64,000 bases of DNA from Actinomycetes bacterium (lineage in GTDB: Bacteria; Actinomycetota; Acidimicrobiia; Acidimicrobiales; Acidimicrobilacustridaceae). Position 1 is the first letter of the stretch, and the number at the start of each line of letters is the position of its first letter. The stretch lies in assembly GCA_029782145.1 (NCBI GenBank), contig JAKOVH010000030.1:1-64000 (forward strand), given 5' to 3'. Both the position numbers and the translations under genes were made by a program. Positions 19,583-26,879 of the stretch are shown here, piece by piece. The notes below the pieces were generated by a model. It was not told where the DNA came from. It worked only from the letters and a program-made list of their open reading frames with translations, and ran no database searches.

Positions 19583-20287
19583 ATGGTCGTCACCCCGGAA
19601 CCGGCGCAGGCCACGGAGCCCGCCGTCGCTCCTGCCCTCGAGCCCGGCACGCGCGGCGACGTGCGCTCGCGCCTGCTGGCCGCCACCGCCGCCTGCGTCG
19701 CCGCCCGGGGGCTGCGCGGCACCAGCATCGACGACATCGCGGCGGCGGCCGGTTGCGCCCGGGCCACCGTCTACCGGGCGTTCCCCGGGGGGCGGGGCGA
19801 GCTGCTCGTCGCCGCCGTCGAGGCGCAGGTCGCCACCGTGTTCGCCGTGGCGGGGGCCGCCGCCGACGCCGAGCCCGACCTCGCCGGCGCCGTCACGGCC
19901 GCGGTGCACGGCGCGGCGGCCGAGCTGGCCGGGCACGCCGCCCTGCAGCGCCTGCTCGTCGAGGAGCCCGGAGCGGTCCTGCCGTTCATCTCCTTCGATC
20001 GCCTCGACCCGCTGCTGGCGGCGGCGGCCCGGTGGGGCCGTCAGCACCTCAGCCGCTTCCTCCGTGCCGACGACGCCGAGATCGCCGCCGAGTGGGCGGC
20101 GCGGGTGGTGCTGACCCACCTCCGCTCGCCCGGGTCGCCCACCGACACCACCGACCGGGCCGCCGTGCGCCGCCTGGTGGAGCGCTACCTGCTGCCCGGC
20201 CTCGTCATCGACCTCACCCTCGATCCGTCCCACGTCCCGCCCACCGTCGACCTCACCGACCCGCCCGAGCCCCGCTCGACCCGCTGA
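19583..20287 (+). CDS. TetR/AcrR family regulator, second of a tandem pair
   Basis: This 234-residue regulator has the helix-turn-helix GTSIDDIAAAAGCARATVYRAF, close in pattern to the upstream paralogue, followed by PGGRGELLVAAVEAQV. ATG 19583 fits the -10 TACTGT spacing; GTG 19580 is directly in front. It lies 14 bp ahead of the ferritin-like diiron gene with only a ribosome-binding site between, so regulator and diiron protein are probably co-transcribed. The ligand is unknown. Confidence 0.88.
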   Translation: MVVTPEPAQATEPAVAPALEPGTRGDVRSRLLAATAACVAARGLRGTSIDDIAAAAGCARATVYRAFPGGRGELLVAAVEAQVATVFAVAGAAADAEPDLAGAVTAAVHGAAAELAGHAALQRLLVEEPGAVLPFISFDRLDPLLAAAARWGRQHLSRFLRADDAEIAAEWAARVVLTHLRSPGSPTDTTDRAAVRRLVERYLLPGLVIDLTLDPSHVPPTVDLTDPPEPRSTR

Positions 20288-20301
20288 CCAGGAGAAGCAC
20301 C

Positions 20302-21417
20302 ATGTCGTCCACCGAAGACATCATCGGCCGCAGTGACGTCAACGATCTCGAGGAGATCCTGGCGATCACCAACACCGACGTCGACGCCACCATCCACACC
20401 GTGCAGGACAACGCCGACGCCATCTTCACGTGGGACTACCAGAAGGGCGCCCGGCCGGCGCTCGAGAAGCTCTACGAGAAGGCCAAGACCTCGCAGTGGA
20501 ACGGCGAGACCGACCTCGACTGGTCGATCGAGGTCGACCAGGAGGCGGTGGTGGCCGCCAACGCGCTCGCCAACAACCGGGGCGAGGTCGACTTCGGCGG
20601 CACGGTGCTCGGCTCGTGGGACGAGGACACCTGGACCCGCTTCGCCATCGAGTCGCAGAACTGGATGCTCAGCCAGTTCATGCACGGCGAGCAGGGTGCG
20701 CTGATCTGCACGGCCAAGATCGTCGAGACGGTGCCGTGGATCGACGCCAAGTACTACGCCGCCACCCAGGTGATGGACGAGGCCCGCCACGTCGAGGTGT
20801 TCGCCAAGTACCTCAACGACAAGCTCTCGGGCGCCTACCCGGTCAACGCCCACCTCAAGATGCTGCTCGACGACATCGTCCTCGACAGCCGGTGGGACAT
20901 GACCTACCTGGGCATGCAGATCATGGTGGAGGGCCTGGCCCTGGCCGCCTTCGGCTTCATGCACCAGATGACCACCGAGCCGCTGCTCAAGCAGCTGCTG
21001 CGCTACGTCATGAGCGACGAGGCCCGCCACGTGGCCTTCGGCGTGCTGTCGCTGAAGGAGTACTACGCCGAGCTGACCAAGGCCGAGCTGCGAGACCGCC
21101 AGGAGTTCGCCTTCGAGGCCGCCGTGCGCATGCGCGACCGGTTCATGCAGCAGGAGGTCTGGGAGCGCATGGGCGTGCCGGTGATGGACGCCATCCAGGT
21201 CGTCAACGAGCGGGTGCCCGACCAGAAGATCTTCCAGCAGATGCTGTTCGCCAAGATCGTGCCCAACTGCCGCAAGCTGGGCCTGCTCGACGCCGGCGAC
21301 GCCTGGCTGCGCGATCGCTTCACCGAGATCGGCGTGATCGACTTCGAGCACATGCCCGACACGGGCGAGGAGTACGAGATGTTCGCCCTCGCCGAGGGAG
21401 AGGTCGCCTCGGCCTGA
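20302..21417 (+). CDS. Ferritin-like diiron-carboxylate protein
   Basis: This 371-residue protein carries the full ligand set of a four-helix-bundle diiron site: Glu130 (HGEQG), Glu160/His163 (DEARH), Glu210 (EGLAL) and Glu240/His243 (DEARH). The 30-residue spacing within each pair is that of ribonucleotide reductase R2 and bacterial multicomponent oxygenases. Such ferritin-like proteins are common in actinobacteria and may be oxygenases or oxidases; the substrate is unknown. AGGAG precedes ATG 20302. The upstream TetR pair suggests a regulated catabolic or stress function. Confidence 0.82.
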   Translation: MSSTEDIIGRSDVNDLEEILAITNTDVDATIHTVQDNADAIFTWDYQKGARPALEKLYEKAKTSQWNGETDLDWSIEVDQEAVVAANALANNRGEVDFGGTVLGSWDEDTWTRFAIESQNWMLSQFMHGEQGALICTAKIVETVPWIDAKYYAATQVMDEARHVEVFAKYLNDKLSGAYPVNAHLKMLLDDIVLDSRWDMTYLGMQIMVEGLALAAFGFMHQMTTEPLLKQLLRYVMSDEARHVAFGVLSLKEYYAELTKAELRDRQEFAFEAAVRMRDRFMQQEVWERMGVPVMDAIQVVNERVPDQKIFQQMLFAKIVPNCRKLGLLDAGDAWLRDRFTEIGVIDFEHMPDTGEEYEMFALAEGEVASA

Positions 21418-21444
21418 CCCGGCCGCCGCGCCGCCCGGCCCGTC

Positions 21445-21488
21445 CTGGCCGGCGTCTGGCGTGCACCTGCACGCGAGATGCCGGCCAG
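21445..21488. terminator. Long near-perfect hairpin downstream of the diiron gene
   Basis: Bases 21445-21457 pair with 21476-21488 (one G-T pair). After a single G-G mismatch, GCGTGCA (21459-21465) pairs with TGCACGC (21468-21474) around a CC loop. It sits 28 nt after the diiron gene and is a likely terminator or palindromic repeat. Confidence 0.65.
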
Positions 21489-21554
21489 ATGCGCGCCTGA
21501 GGGACAAGGGATGGCCGGGGGAAACGGGGTGGAGGGCGTCGCTCGGGCGTGCGG

Positions 21555-21560
21555 TACCGT
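21555..21560 (+). promoter_or_regulatory. -10 hexamer TACCGT for dapA
   Basis: TACCGT is 7 nt before ATG 21568, a leaderless arrangement that also decides the dapA start over upstream in-frame codons. Confidence 0.5.
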
Positions 21561-21567
21561 GGCCCGC

Positions 21568-22449
21568 ATGTCCCGCTTCGGATCGGTGATGACGGCGATG
21601 GTCACGCCGTTCGACGACACGGGCGCGGTCGATCACCCCGGAGCGGCCGAGCTGGCCCGCTGGCTGGTCGAGCAGGGCAACGAGGCGCTCGTGCTCACCG
21701 GCACCACGGGCGAGGCGGCCTGCCTCACCGACGACGAGCAGGTCGCCCTGTGGCGCACGGTGCGCGCCGCGGTCGACGTGCCGCTCATCGCCGGCTCGGG
21801 CACCAACGACACCCGCCACGCCGCCGAGCTCACCGCCCACGCCAAGGGCGCGGGCATGGACGCGGTGCTGATCGTGACGCCGTACTACAACCGTCCCTCC
21901 CAAGCGGGCATCGAGGCCCACTTCCGCCACGTGGCCGCCGCCGCCGGCCTGCCGGTGGTGCTCTACGACATCCCGGTGCGCACCGGCCGCAAGGTCGCCA
22001 CCGACCTGCTGCTGCGCCTCGCCCGGGAGGTGCCCGACGTCGTCGGCCTGAAGGACGCCGCCGGCGACCCCGCCGAGACGGCCCGGGTGGTCGCCGAGGC
22101 GCCGGAGGGCTTCGAGGTCTACAGCGGCGACGACGCGCTCACCCTGCCGCTGCTGGCGGTGGGCGCCGTCGGGGTCATCGGCGTGGCCACCCACTGGGCC
22201 GCGCCCGTGATGGCCGACATGATCGCCAGCTTCCAGAAGGGCGACGTGGCCCGGGCCGTCGAGCTCAACGCCCGGCTCATCGAGAGCTACGACTTCGAGA
22301 CGGGTGACCTCACCCCCAACCCCGTGCCCACCAAGGCCATGCTGAACGCCCTCGGCCAGCCGGCCGGCCCGTGCCGGCCCCCGATGGGCTTCCCGCCCGA
22401 GGGCCTCGAGCAGCGCGCCCTCGAGGTGCACCGCCGGTTGTACGCGTGA
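21568..22449 (+). CDS. dapA: 4-hydroxy-tetrahydrodipicolinate synthase DapA
   Basis: DapA condenses pyruvate with aspartate semialdehyde, the first committed step to diaminopimelate and lysine. The 293-residue TIM barrel shows TGTTGE (44-49), the catalytic Tyr133 in VVLYDIPVRTG and the Schiff-base Lys162 in VVGLKDAAGD. The start MSRFGSVMTAMVTPF is typical. The stop overlaps the RNase J start (GTGA), so the two are coupled. This dapA-rnj neighbourhood is common in actinobacteria. Confidence 0.96.
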   Translation: MSRFGSVMTAMVTPFDDTGAVDHPGAAELARWLVEQGNEALVLTGTTGEAACLTDDEQVALWRTVRAAVDVPLIAGSGTNDTRHAAELTAHAKGAGMDAVLIVTPYYNRPSQAGIEAHFRHVAAAAGLPVVLYDIPVRTGRKVATDLLLRLAREVPDVVGLKDAAGDPAETARVVAEAPEGFEVYSGDDALTLPLLAVGAVGVIGVATHWAAPVMADMIASFQKGDVARAVELNARLIESYDFETGDLTPNPVPTKAMLNALGQPAGPCRPPMGFPPEGLEQRALEVHRRLYA

Positions 22450-24128
22450 GCCCCGACGTGGCGCCCGACGCATCGGCGGTCAAGGTCACCTTCCTCGGCG
22501 GCCTCGGCGAGATCGGGCGCAACTGCGCGTGCATCGAGGTCGACGGGTCGATCATGTTGATCGACTGCGGGCTGATGTTCCCCGACCTCGACATGCTCGG
22601 GATCGACCTCGTCCTGCCCGACTTCACCTACCTGCGCCAGAACGCCGACCGCATCGTCGGCTGCATCGCCACCCACGGCCACGAGGACCACGTGGGCGGC
22701 CTGTCGTACCTGCTGCGCGAGCTGTCGTTCCCCATCTACGGCACCGCCCTCACCCTGGGCCTGGCCCGCAACCGCATCGAGGAGGCGGGGCTGCTCGACC
22801 GCACCGAGCTCGTCGCCGTGCGCGACGGCGAGCGGCGCCGGATCGGGCCCTTCGACGTGGAGTTCATCCCCGTCACCCACTCGGTGCCCCACGGCATCGC
22901 CACCGCCTTCCACACCCCGCAGGGCGTGATCCTCCACACCGGCGACTTCAAGCTCGACCTGACCCCGGTCGACGGGCGCCTCACCGACCTCGCCCGCATC
23001 GGCGCCCTGGCCTCCACCGACGGCATCCGCCTGCTGCTGTCGGACTCCACCAACGCCGACGAGCACGGCCACGCCGACTCCGAGACCTCCGTCGGCGGGG
23101 TGCTCTACGACCTGTTCCACCGCTACGAGGGCCGGCGCATCATCACCACCTGCTTCGCCAGCCACATCCACCGCGTGCAGCAGATCGCCGACGCCGCCAT
23201 CGCCTTCGACCGGGTCGTGGCCACCATGGGCCTGTCGATGAAGAAGAACGTCCGCATGGCGCGCGAGATGGGCCTGCTGCGCATCCCCGACTCGCACCTG
23301 CGCGACGTCGCCGACGTCGGCGACCTCCCACCGGAGAAGGTGTGCATCATCTCCACCGGCTCCCAGGGCGAGCCCATGTCGGCCCTCGCCCTCATGGCCG
23401 CCAACGAGAACCGCTGGCTCAGCCTCACCCAGGGCGACGTCGTGATCATGAGCTCGCACCCCATCCCGGGCAACGAGCAGGACGTCTCCAAGGTGATCGA
23501 CGGGCTGGTGCGCGCGGGAGCCGAGGTCGTCCACTCCGGCATCGCCGACGTCCACGCCTCCGGCCACGCCAAGGCCGAGGACCTCAAGATGTTCCTCTCC
23601 ATCGCCCGGCCCGAGTGGTTCGTGCCGGTGCACGGCGAGTACCGCCACCTCGTCGCCCACGCCAAGCTGGGCCGGCAGATGGGCGTGCCCGCCGACCACA
23701 TCGTGGTCTGCACCGACGGCGACCAGCTCGTGCTCGACGACGACGGCCTGCGCCCCCACGCCCAGGTGCCCGCCGGGTACCTCTACGTCGACGGCATCAT
23801 CGGCGACGTCGGCAGCGGCGTGCTGCGCGACCGGCGGGTGCTGGCCGAGGAGGGCGTCGTCGTCGTCATCGTCGGCGTCGACGTCGAAACCGGCGCCATC
23901 ATCATGGGACCGGAGATCATCACCCGCGGCTGGGTCCACGCCCCTGAGGCGGAGGACCTGCTCGACCAGTGCGCCGAGCGGGTGCGCGACGCGGTGAAGG
24001 AGGCGTTCCAGAACGACGCCACCGACATCGAGAACGTGCAGCGGGTCGTCCGGCGGGCGGCCGGTCGCTTCGTGAACGAGCAGACCCGTCGCCGCCCGAT
24101 GATCGTCCCGGTGGTGATGGAGGCGTAG
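22446..24128 (+). CDS. rnj: Ribonuclease J
   Basis: RNase J is a metallo-beta-lactamase/beta-CASP nuclease with 5'-exo- and endonuclease activity in mRNA decay and rRNA maturation. The 560-residue protein has the zinc motif THGHEDH (His77, His79, Asp81, His82), HTGDFKLD, the beta-CASP segment [11 protein letters not shown] and the late motif [15 protein letters not shown] 22446 overlaps the dapA stop. The family length is normal. With PNPase in the same window it supplies the main exonucleolytic machinery. Confidence 0.95.
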   Translation: MSPDVAPDASAVKVTFLGGLGEIGRNCACIEVDGSIMLIDCGLMFPDLDMLGIDLVLPDFTYLRQNADRIVGCIATHGHEDHVGGLSYLLRELSFPIYGTALTLGLARNRIEEAGLLDRTELVAVRDGERRRIGPFDVEFIPVTHSVPHGIATAFHTPQGVILHTGDFKLDLTPVDGRLTDLARIGALASTDGIRLLLSDSTNADEHGHADSETSVGGVLYDLFHRYEGRRIITTCFASHIHRVQQIADAAIAFDRVVATMGLSMKKNVRMAREMGLLRIPDSHLRDVADVGDLPPEKVCIISTGSQGEPMSALALMAANENRWLSLTQGDVVIMSSHPIPGNEQDVSKVIDGLVRAGAEVVHSGIADVHASGHAKAEDLKMFLSIARPEWFVPVHGEYRHLVAHAKLGRQMGVPADHIVVCTDGDQLVLDDDGLRPHAQVPAGYLYVDGIIGDVGSGVLRDRRVLAEEGVVVVIVGVDVETGAIIMGPEIITRGWVHAPEAEDLLDQCAERVRDAVKEAFQNDATDIENVQRVVRRAAGRFVNEQTRRRPMIVPVVMEA

Positions 24129-24159
24129 GGCCGCTTTCGACGCCTCCGAGGCGGCCGCG

Positions 24160-24165
24160 TACCCT
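24160..24165 (+). promoter_or_regulatory. -10 hexamer TACCCT for bioB
   Basis: TACCCT ends 9 nt before the bioB ATG at 24175, so any untranslated leader would be only two or three bases. Confidence 0.45.
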
Positions 24166-24174
24166 TGCGGGCCT

Positions 24175-25248
24175 ATGCCGGACGTGCCCGTCGCCTTCAC
24201 GCCGAACCCCCGCCAGGCGCAGCCCGAGCGCCCGCAGCTGTCGCCCGAGGAGGCCCGCCGGGTGCTCCGCGCCGCCGAGGTCGCCCTGCTCGACGAGCGG
24301 CGCCAGCTCAGCGCGGACGAGCTGTCCGCCCTGGCCGACGTGCCCGACTCGTCGGTGCCGGCGCTGGCCGCCCTGGCCCACGAGGTGCGCCTCGCCTGGT
24401 GCGGCGACACCGTCGAGGTCGAGGGCATCCTGTCGGCCAAGACGGGCGGGTGCCCCGAGGACTGCCACTTCTGCAGCCAGTCGGCGAAGTTCGAGTCGCC
24501 CGTGCAGGCGATGCCGTTCCTCGACACCGCCGACGTCGTCGCCGCGGCCAAGGAGACCGCCGCCCTCGGCGCCAGCGAGTTCTGCATCGTCCTGGCCATC
24601 CGCGGCCCCGACGAGCGCACCATGCAGCGCATCCTCGAGCTGGTGCCGATCGTGCAGGAGGAGGCCGGCATCAACGTGGCCGTCTCCGCCGGCATCGTCA
24701 CCGACGAGCAGGCCCGGCGCCTCGCCGAGGGCGGTGTCCACCGCTACAACCACAACCTCGAGACCGCCGAGTCGTTCTTCCCGAACGTCGTCACCACCCA
24801 CAGCTGGGCCGAGCGCTTCGACACCTGCCAGCTGGTGCGCCGCCACGGCATGGAGCTGTGCTGCGGCGTGCTGCTCGGCATGGGCGAGACCGTCGAGCAG
24901 CGCCTCGAGCTGCTGGGCCAGCTGCGGGCCGTGGAGCCCGACGAGGTGCCGGTGAACTTCCTCAACCCGCGGCCCGGCACCCCCTTCGCCGGGCGCCCGC
25001 TGGTCGAGCCGCTGGAGGCGATCCGCTGGATCGCCCTGTTCCGCCTGGCGCTGCCGTCGGTGATCCTGCGCTACGCGGGTGGGCGGGAGGTCACCTTGCG
25101 CGAGCTGCAGGCGCTGGGCCTCACCTCGGGCATCAACGCCCTCATCGTGGGCAACTACCTGACCACGTTGGGGCGCTCACCCGACGAGGACCTCCAGATG
25201 CTCGAGGACCTCCACATGCCGATCGGCGCGCTGTCCAAGGCGTTCTAG
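24175..25248 (+). CDS. bioB: Biotin synthase BioB
   Basis: BioB is the radical-SAM enzyme that inserts sulfur into dethiobiotin. The 357-residue protein has the CxxxCxxC cluster [13 protein letters not shown] (Cys93, Cys97, Cys100), then YNHNLET, FNPRPGTP and AGGREVTL, the C-terminal motif around the auxiliary cluster. A 70-residue N-terminal extension precedes the radical-SAM core. It is followed 2 bp later by a small Cys-rich gene, the position of the auxiliary protein BsaP in mycobacteria. No other biotin genes are in the window. Confidence 0.96.
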   Translation: MPDVPVAFTPNPRQAQPERPQLSPEEARRVLRAAEVALLDERRQLSADELSALADVPDSSVPALAALAHEVRLAWCGDTVEVEGILSAKTGGCPEDCHFCSQSAKFESPVQAMPFLDTADVVAAAKETAALGASEFCIVLAIRGPDERTMQRILELVPIVQEEAGINVAVSAGIVTDEQARRLAEGGVHRYNHNLETAESFFPNVVTTHSWAERFDTCQLVRRHGMELCCGVLLGMGETVEQRLELLGQLRAVEPDEVPVNFLNPRPGTPFAGRPLVEPLEAIRWIALFRLALPSVILRYAGGREVTLRELQALGLTSGINALIVGNYLTTLGRSPDEDLQMLEDLHMPIGALSKAF

Positions 25249-25250
25249 GC

Positions 25251-25442
25251 ATGGCCGAGGGGCCGTTCTGCGTGTGGTGCGGCGCGGCCCGGGCGACCCA
25301 CCCGGATCGCCCGTGCCGCCGCCAGCTCGACCCGCCCCGGTTCTGCCCGACCTGCGGGCGCCGGCTGCGGGTGAAGGTGCACCCGGCCGGCTGGGACGCG
25401 TCGTGCCGCGACCACGGCCGGCTGCCCGCCGACGCCTGCTGA
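25251..25442 (+). CDS. bsaP: Biotin synthase auxiliary protein BsaP-like, small Cys-rich
   Basis: This 63-residue protein starts 2 bp after the bioB stop. It has CVWCGAA, FCPTCGRRL and CRDHG, that is three Cys clusters with a VKVHPAGW core. This wording matches the small actinobacterial protein encoded after bioB (BsaP, Rv1590 in Mycobacterium tuberculosis), reported as required for biotin synthase function. A metal or iron-sulfur-binding role is inferred from the cysteines. The gene ends one base before the convergent lipase gene. Confidence 0.75.
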   Translation: MAEGPFCVWCGAARATHPDRPCRRQLDPPRFCPTCGRRLRVKVHPAGWDASCRDHGRLPADAC

Positions 25443-26714
25443 TCAGCTCGCCGGGCAGCTCTGGGTCTGCGGGACGGGCGGGCCGACCGGCTGGTAGGGG
25501 TCAGGGGCGGGCTGGCCGGCGAAGCGGTCGTCGATCCAGCGCTTCATGTCGTTGTAGGAGACCGCCACCACGCCGGCGTGGCTCTGGTCGGGGTAGACCC
25601 ACCGCTGCACCGTCTGGCCGATCGAGCACAGGTGGTCGAAGAGCAGCCCGCTCGACGCCACCGGGATCTGCTCGTCGTTGCCGCCGTGGATGATGAGCAG
25701 CGGAGCCTTCTGCGGCGTGTCGAAGGTGCCCGGGTCGTTGGCCTTCAACAGCTCGTTCCACGTCGGCACCGACGCCGGGTCGGCCTTCTGCAGCTTGGTG
25801 AAGTCGAGCCCGGTGGCCTCCTTGCCGAGGTCGGAGCTGCACTCCTGGTCGACCTTCTTCAGGAACTCGAGGCCCTCCGGGGTGAGCACCTGGTCGAGCG
25901 GCGCCTTCTCGTCGCCGTAGGCGGCGTTGAGGCCGGCGGCGGCCATGGCGATGTAGTGCTTGAACGGGCTCTTCTGCAGGGCGGCGTTGATCAACAGCAG
26001 CTGCGACGGCGGCGCCCCGGCCACCACGCCGACCTGGTCGAGCTCGGGCGCCCACGTGGGACCGATGTGGAGGGTGAACATGGCGGCGTGGCCGCCCTGG
26101 GAGTGGCCCCAGACGAGGTAGCGGGAGCTGACGTCGAGGTCGGGCATCTGCTTGGCCGCCCGCACGATGTCGATGGCCCCGCGCGCCTCGCTCTCCCCGG
26201 CGATGTAGGGGTGCAGCCCCGGCGTGGCCAGGCCCTCGTAGTCCGTGGCCACGATGAGGTACCCGGCGTCGAGCAGCGGGTTGGCGAGGGCCGAGATGTT
26301 GGCGGTGTCGATCGAGGGCGCGCACACGTCGGCCAGCCCGGTGGTGCCGTGGGCCCAGCTGATCACCGGGTAGCCGCCCTCGGGCGCCGGCGTGTTGGGC
26401 ACGACCACCAGGCCGGTGACGGGGATGTCCTTCCCCTGCAGGGACTCCGAGTGGTACATCACCCGGTGCACGGTGCCGTTGACGCCGGGCGCGTCGACCT
26501 GCTCGCTGGCGATGAGGTCACCCGGCTTGCCGCTCGGCAGCGGATCGGGCACCCCGTAGAACGCGGGAAGTCCCTGCGGCGCCGGGATGGTGGCGGTGGT
26601 GGTGGCGGACGTCGCGCCGGTCGAGCTGTCCGAGCTGCACCCGGCCAGCGCGCCGAGCGCGGCGAGGCAGCTGAACAGCACGGCGGCGGCGCGGATGCGC
26701 GGGTGTCGGTGCAC
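25443..26714 (-). CDS. Secreted lipase (LIP family) lipoprotein, alpha/beta hydrolase
   Basis: This 423-residue exported hydrolase has a signal peptide ending in the lipobox LGALAGCSS, so it is probably membrane-anchored outside the cell. The nucleophile elbow is GHSQGG. The acid/base region has GGNDEQIPV and DQSHAG, matching the secretory lipase (LIP, PF03583) group. Upstream segments PVISWAHGTTGLADVCAPS and VATDYEGLATPG are typical. GTG 26714 is preceded by AAAGGGGGG. The substrate is likely an ester or triacylglycerol, not determinable here. Confidence 0.88.
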   Translation of the reverse strand: MHRHPRIRAAAVLFSCLAALGALAGCSSDSSTGATSATTTATIPAPQGLPAFYGVPDPLPSGKPGDLIASEQVDAPGVNGTVHRVMYHSESLQGKDIPVTGLVVVPNTPAPEGGYPVISWAHGTTGLADVCAPSIDTANISALANPLLDAGYLIVATDYEGLATPGLHPYIAGESEARGAIDIVRAAKQMPDLDVSSRYLVWGHSQGGHAAMFTLHIGPTWAPELDQVGVVAGAPPSQLLLINAALQKSPFKHYIAMAAAGLNAAYGDEKAPLDQVLTPEGLEFLKKVDQECSSDLGKEATGLDFTKLQKADPASVPTWNELLKANDPGTFDTPQKAPLLIIHGGNDEQIPVASSGLLFDHLCSIGQTVQRWVYPDQSHAGVVAVSYNDMKRWIDDRFAGQPAPDPYQPVGPPVPQTQSCPAS

Positions 26715-26744
26715 GACGAGGCCCCCCTTTGGTCGTCGGGGCCA

Positions 26745-26750
26745 AACCTA
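26745..26750 (-). promoter_or_regulatory. -10 hexamer TAGGTT for the lipase gene
   Basis: On the minus strand TAGGTT lies 30 nt before the GTG start of the lipase, leaving a short leader that contains the Shine-Dalgarno. Confidence 0.4.
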
Positions 26751-26828
26751 CCCCGCACCGGTCCCGGTTCCAGGGTCGAACGGCCCGGACCGGCGTCGCC
26801 GGTCCCCGCCGCGGCCGCCCGGTGGCGG

Positions 26829-26834
26829 TAGAGT
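26829..26834 (+). promoter_or_regulatory. -10 hexamer TAGAGT for ftsK
   Basis: TAGAGT lies 45 nt before the ftsK GTG, with GGAGAGGGG in the leader. Confidence 0.35.
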
Positions 26835-26879
26835 CCGGTCCGGCGCGCGGAGAGGGGCCACGGACGAAACGCGCACCAG

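Noticed and set aside
24129..24156. Hairpin between RNase J and bioB as a terminator
   Set aside because: Only 5-6 bp stems in competing folds; too weak to call.
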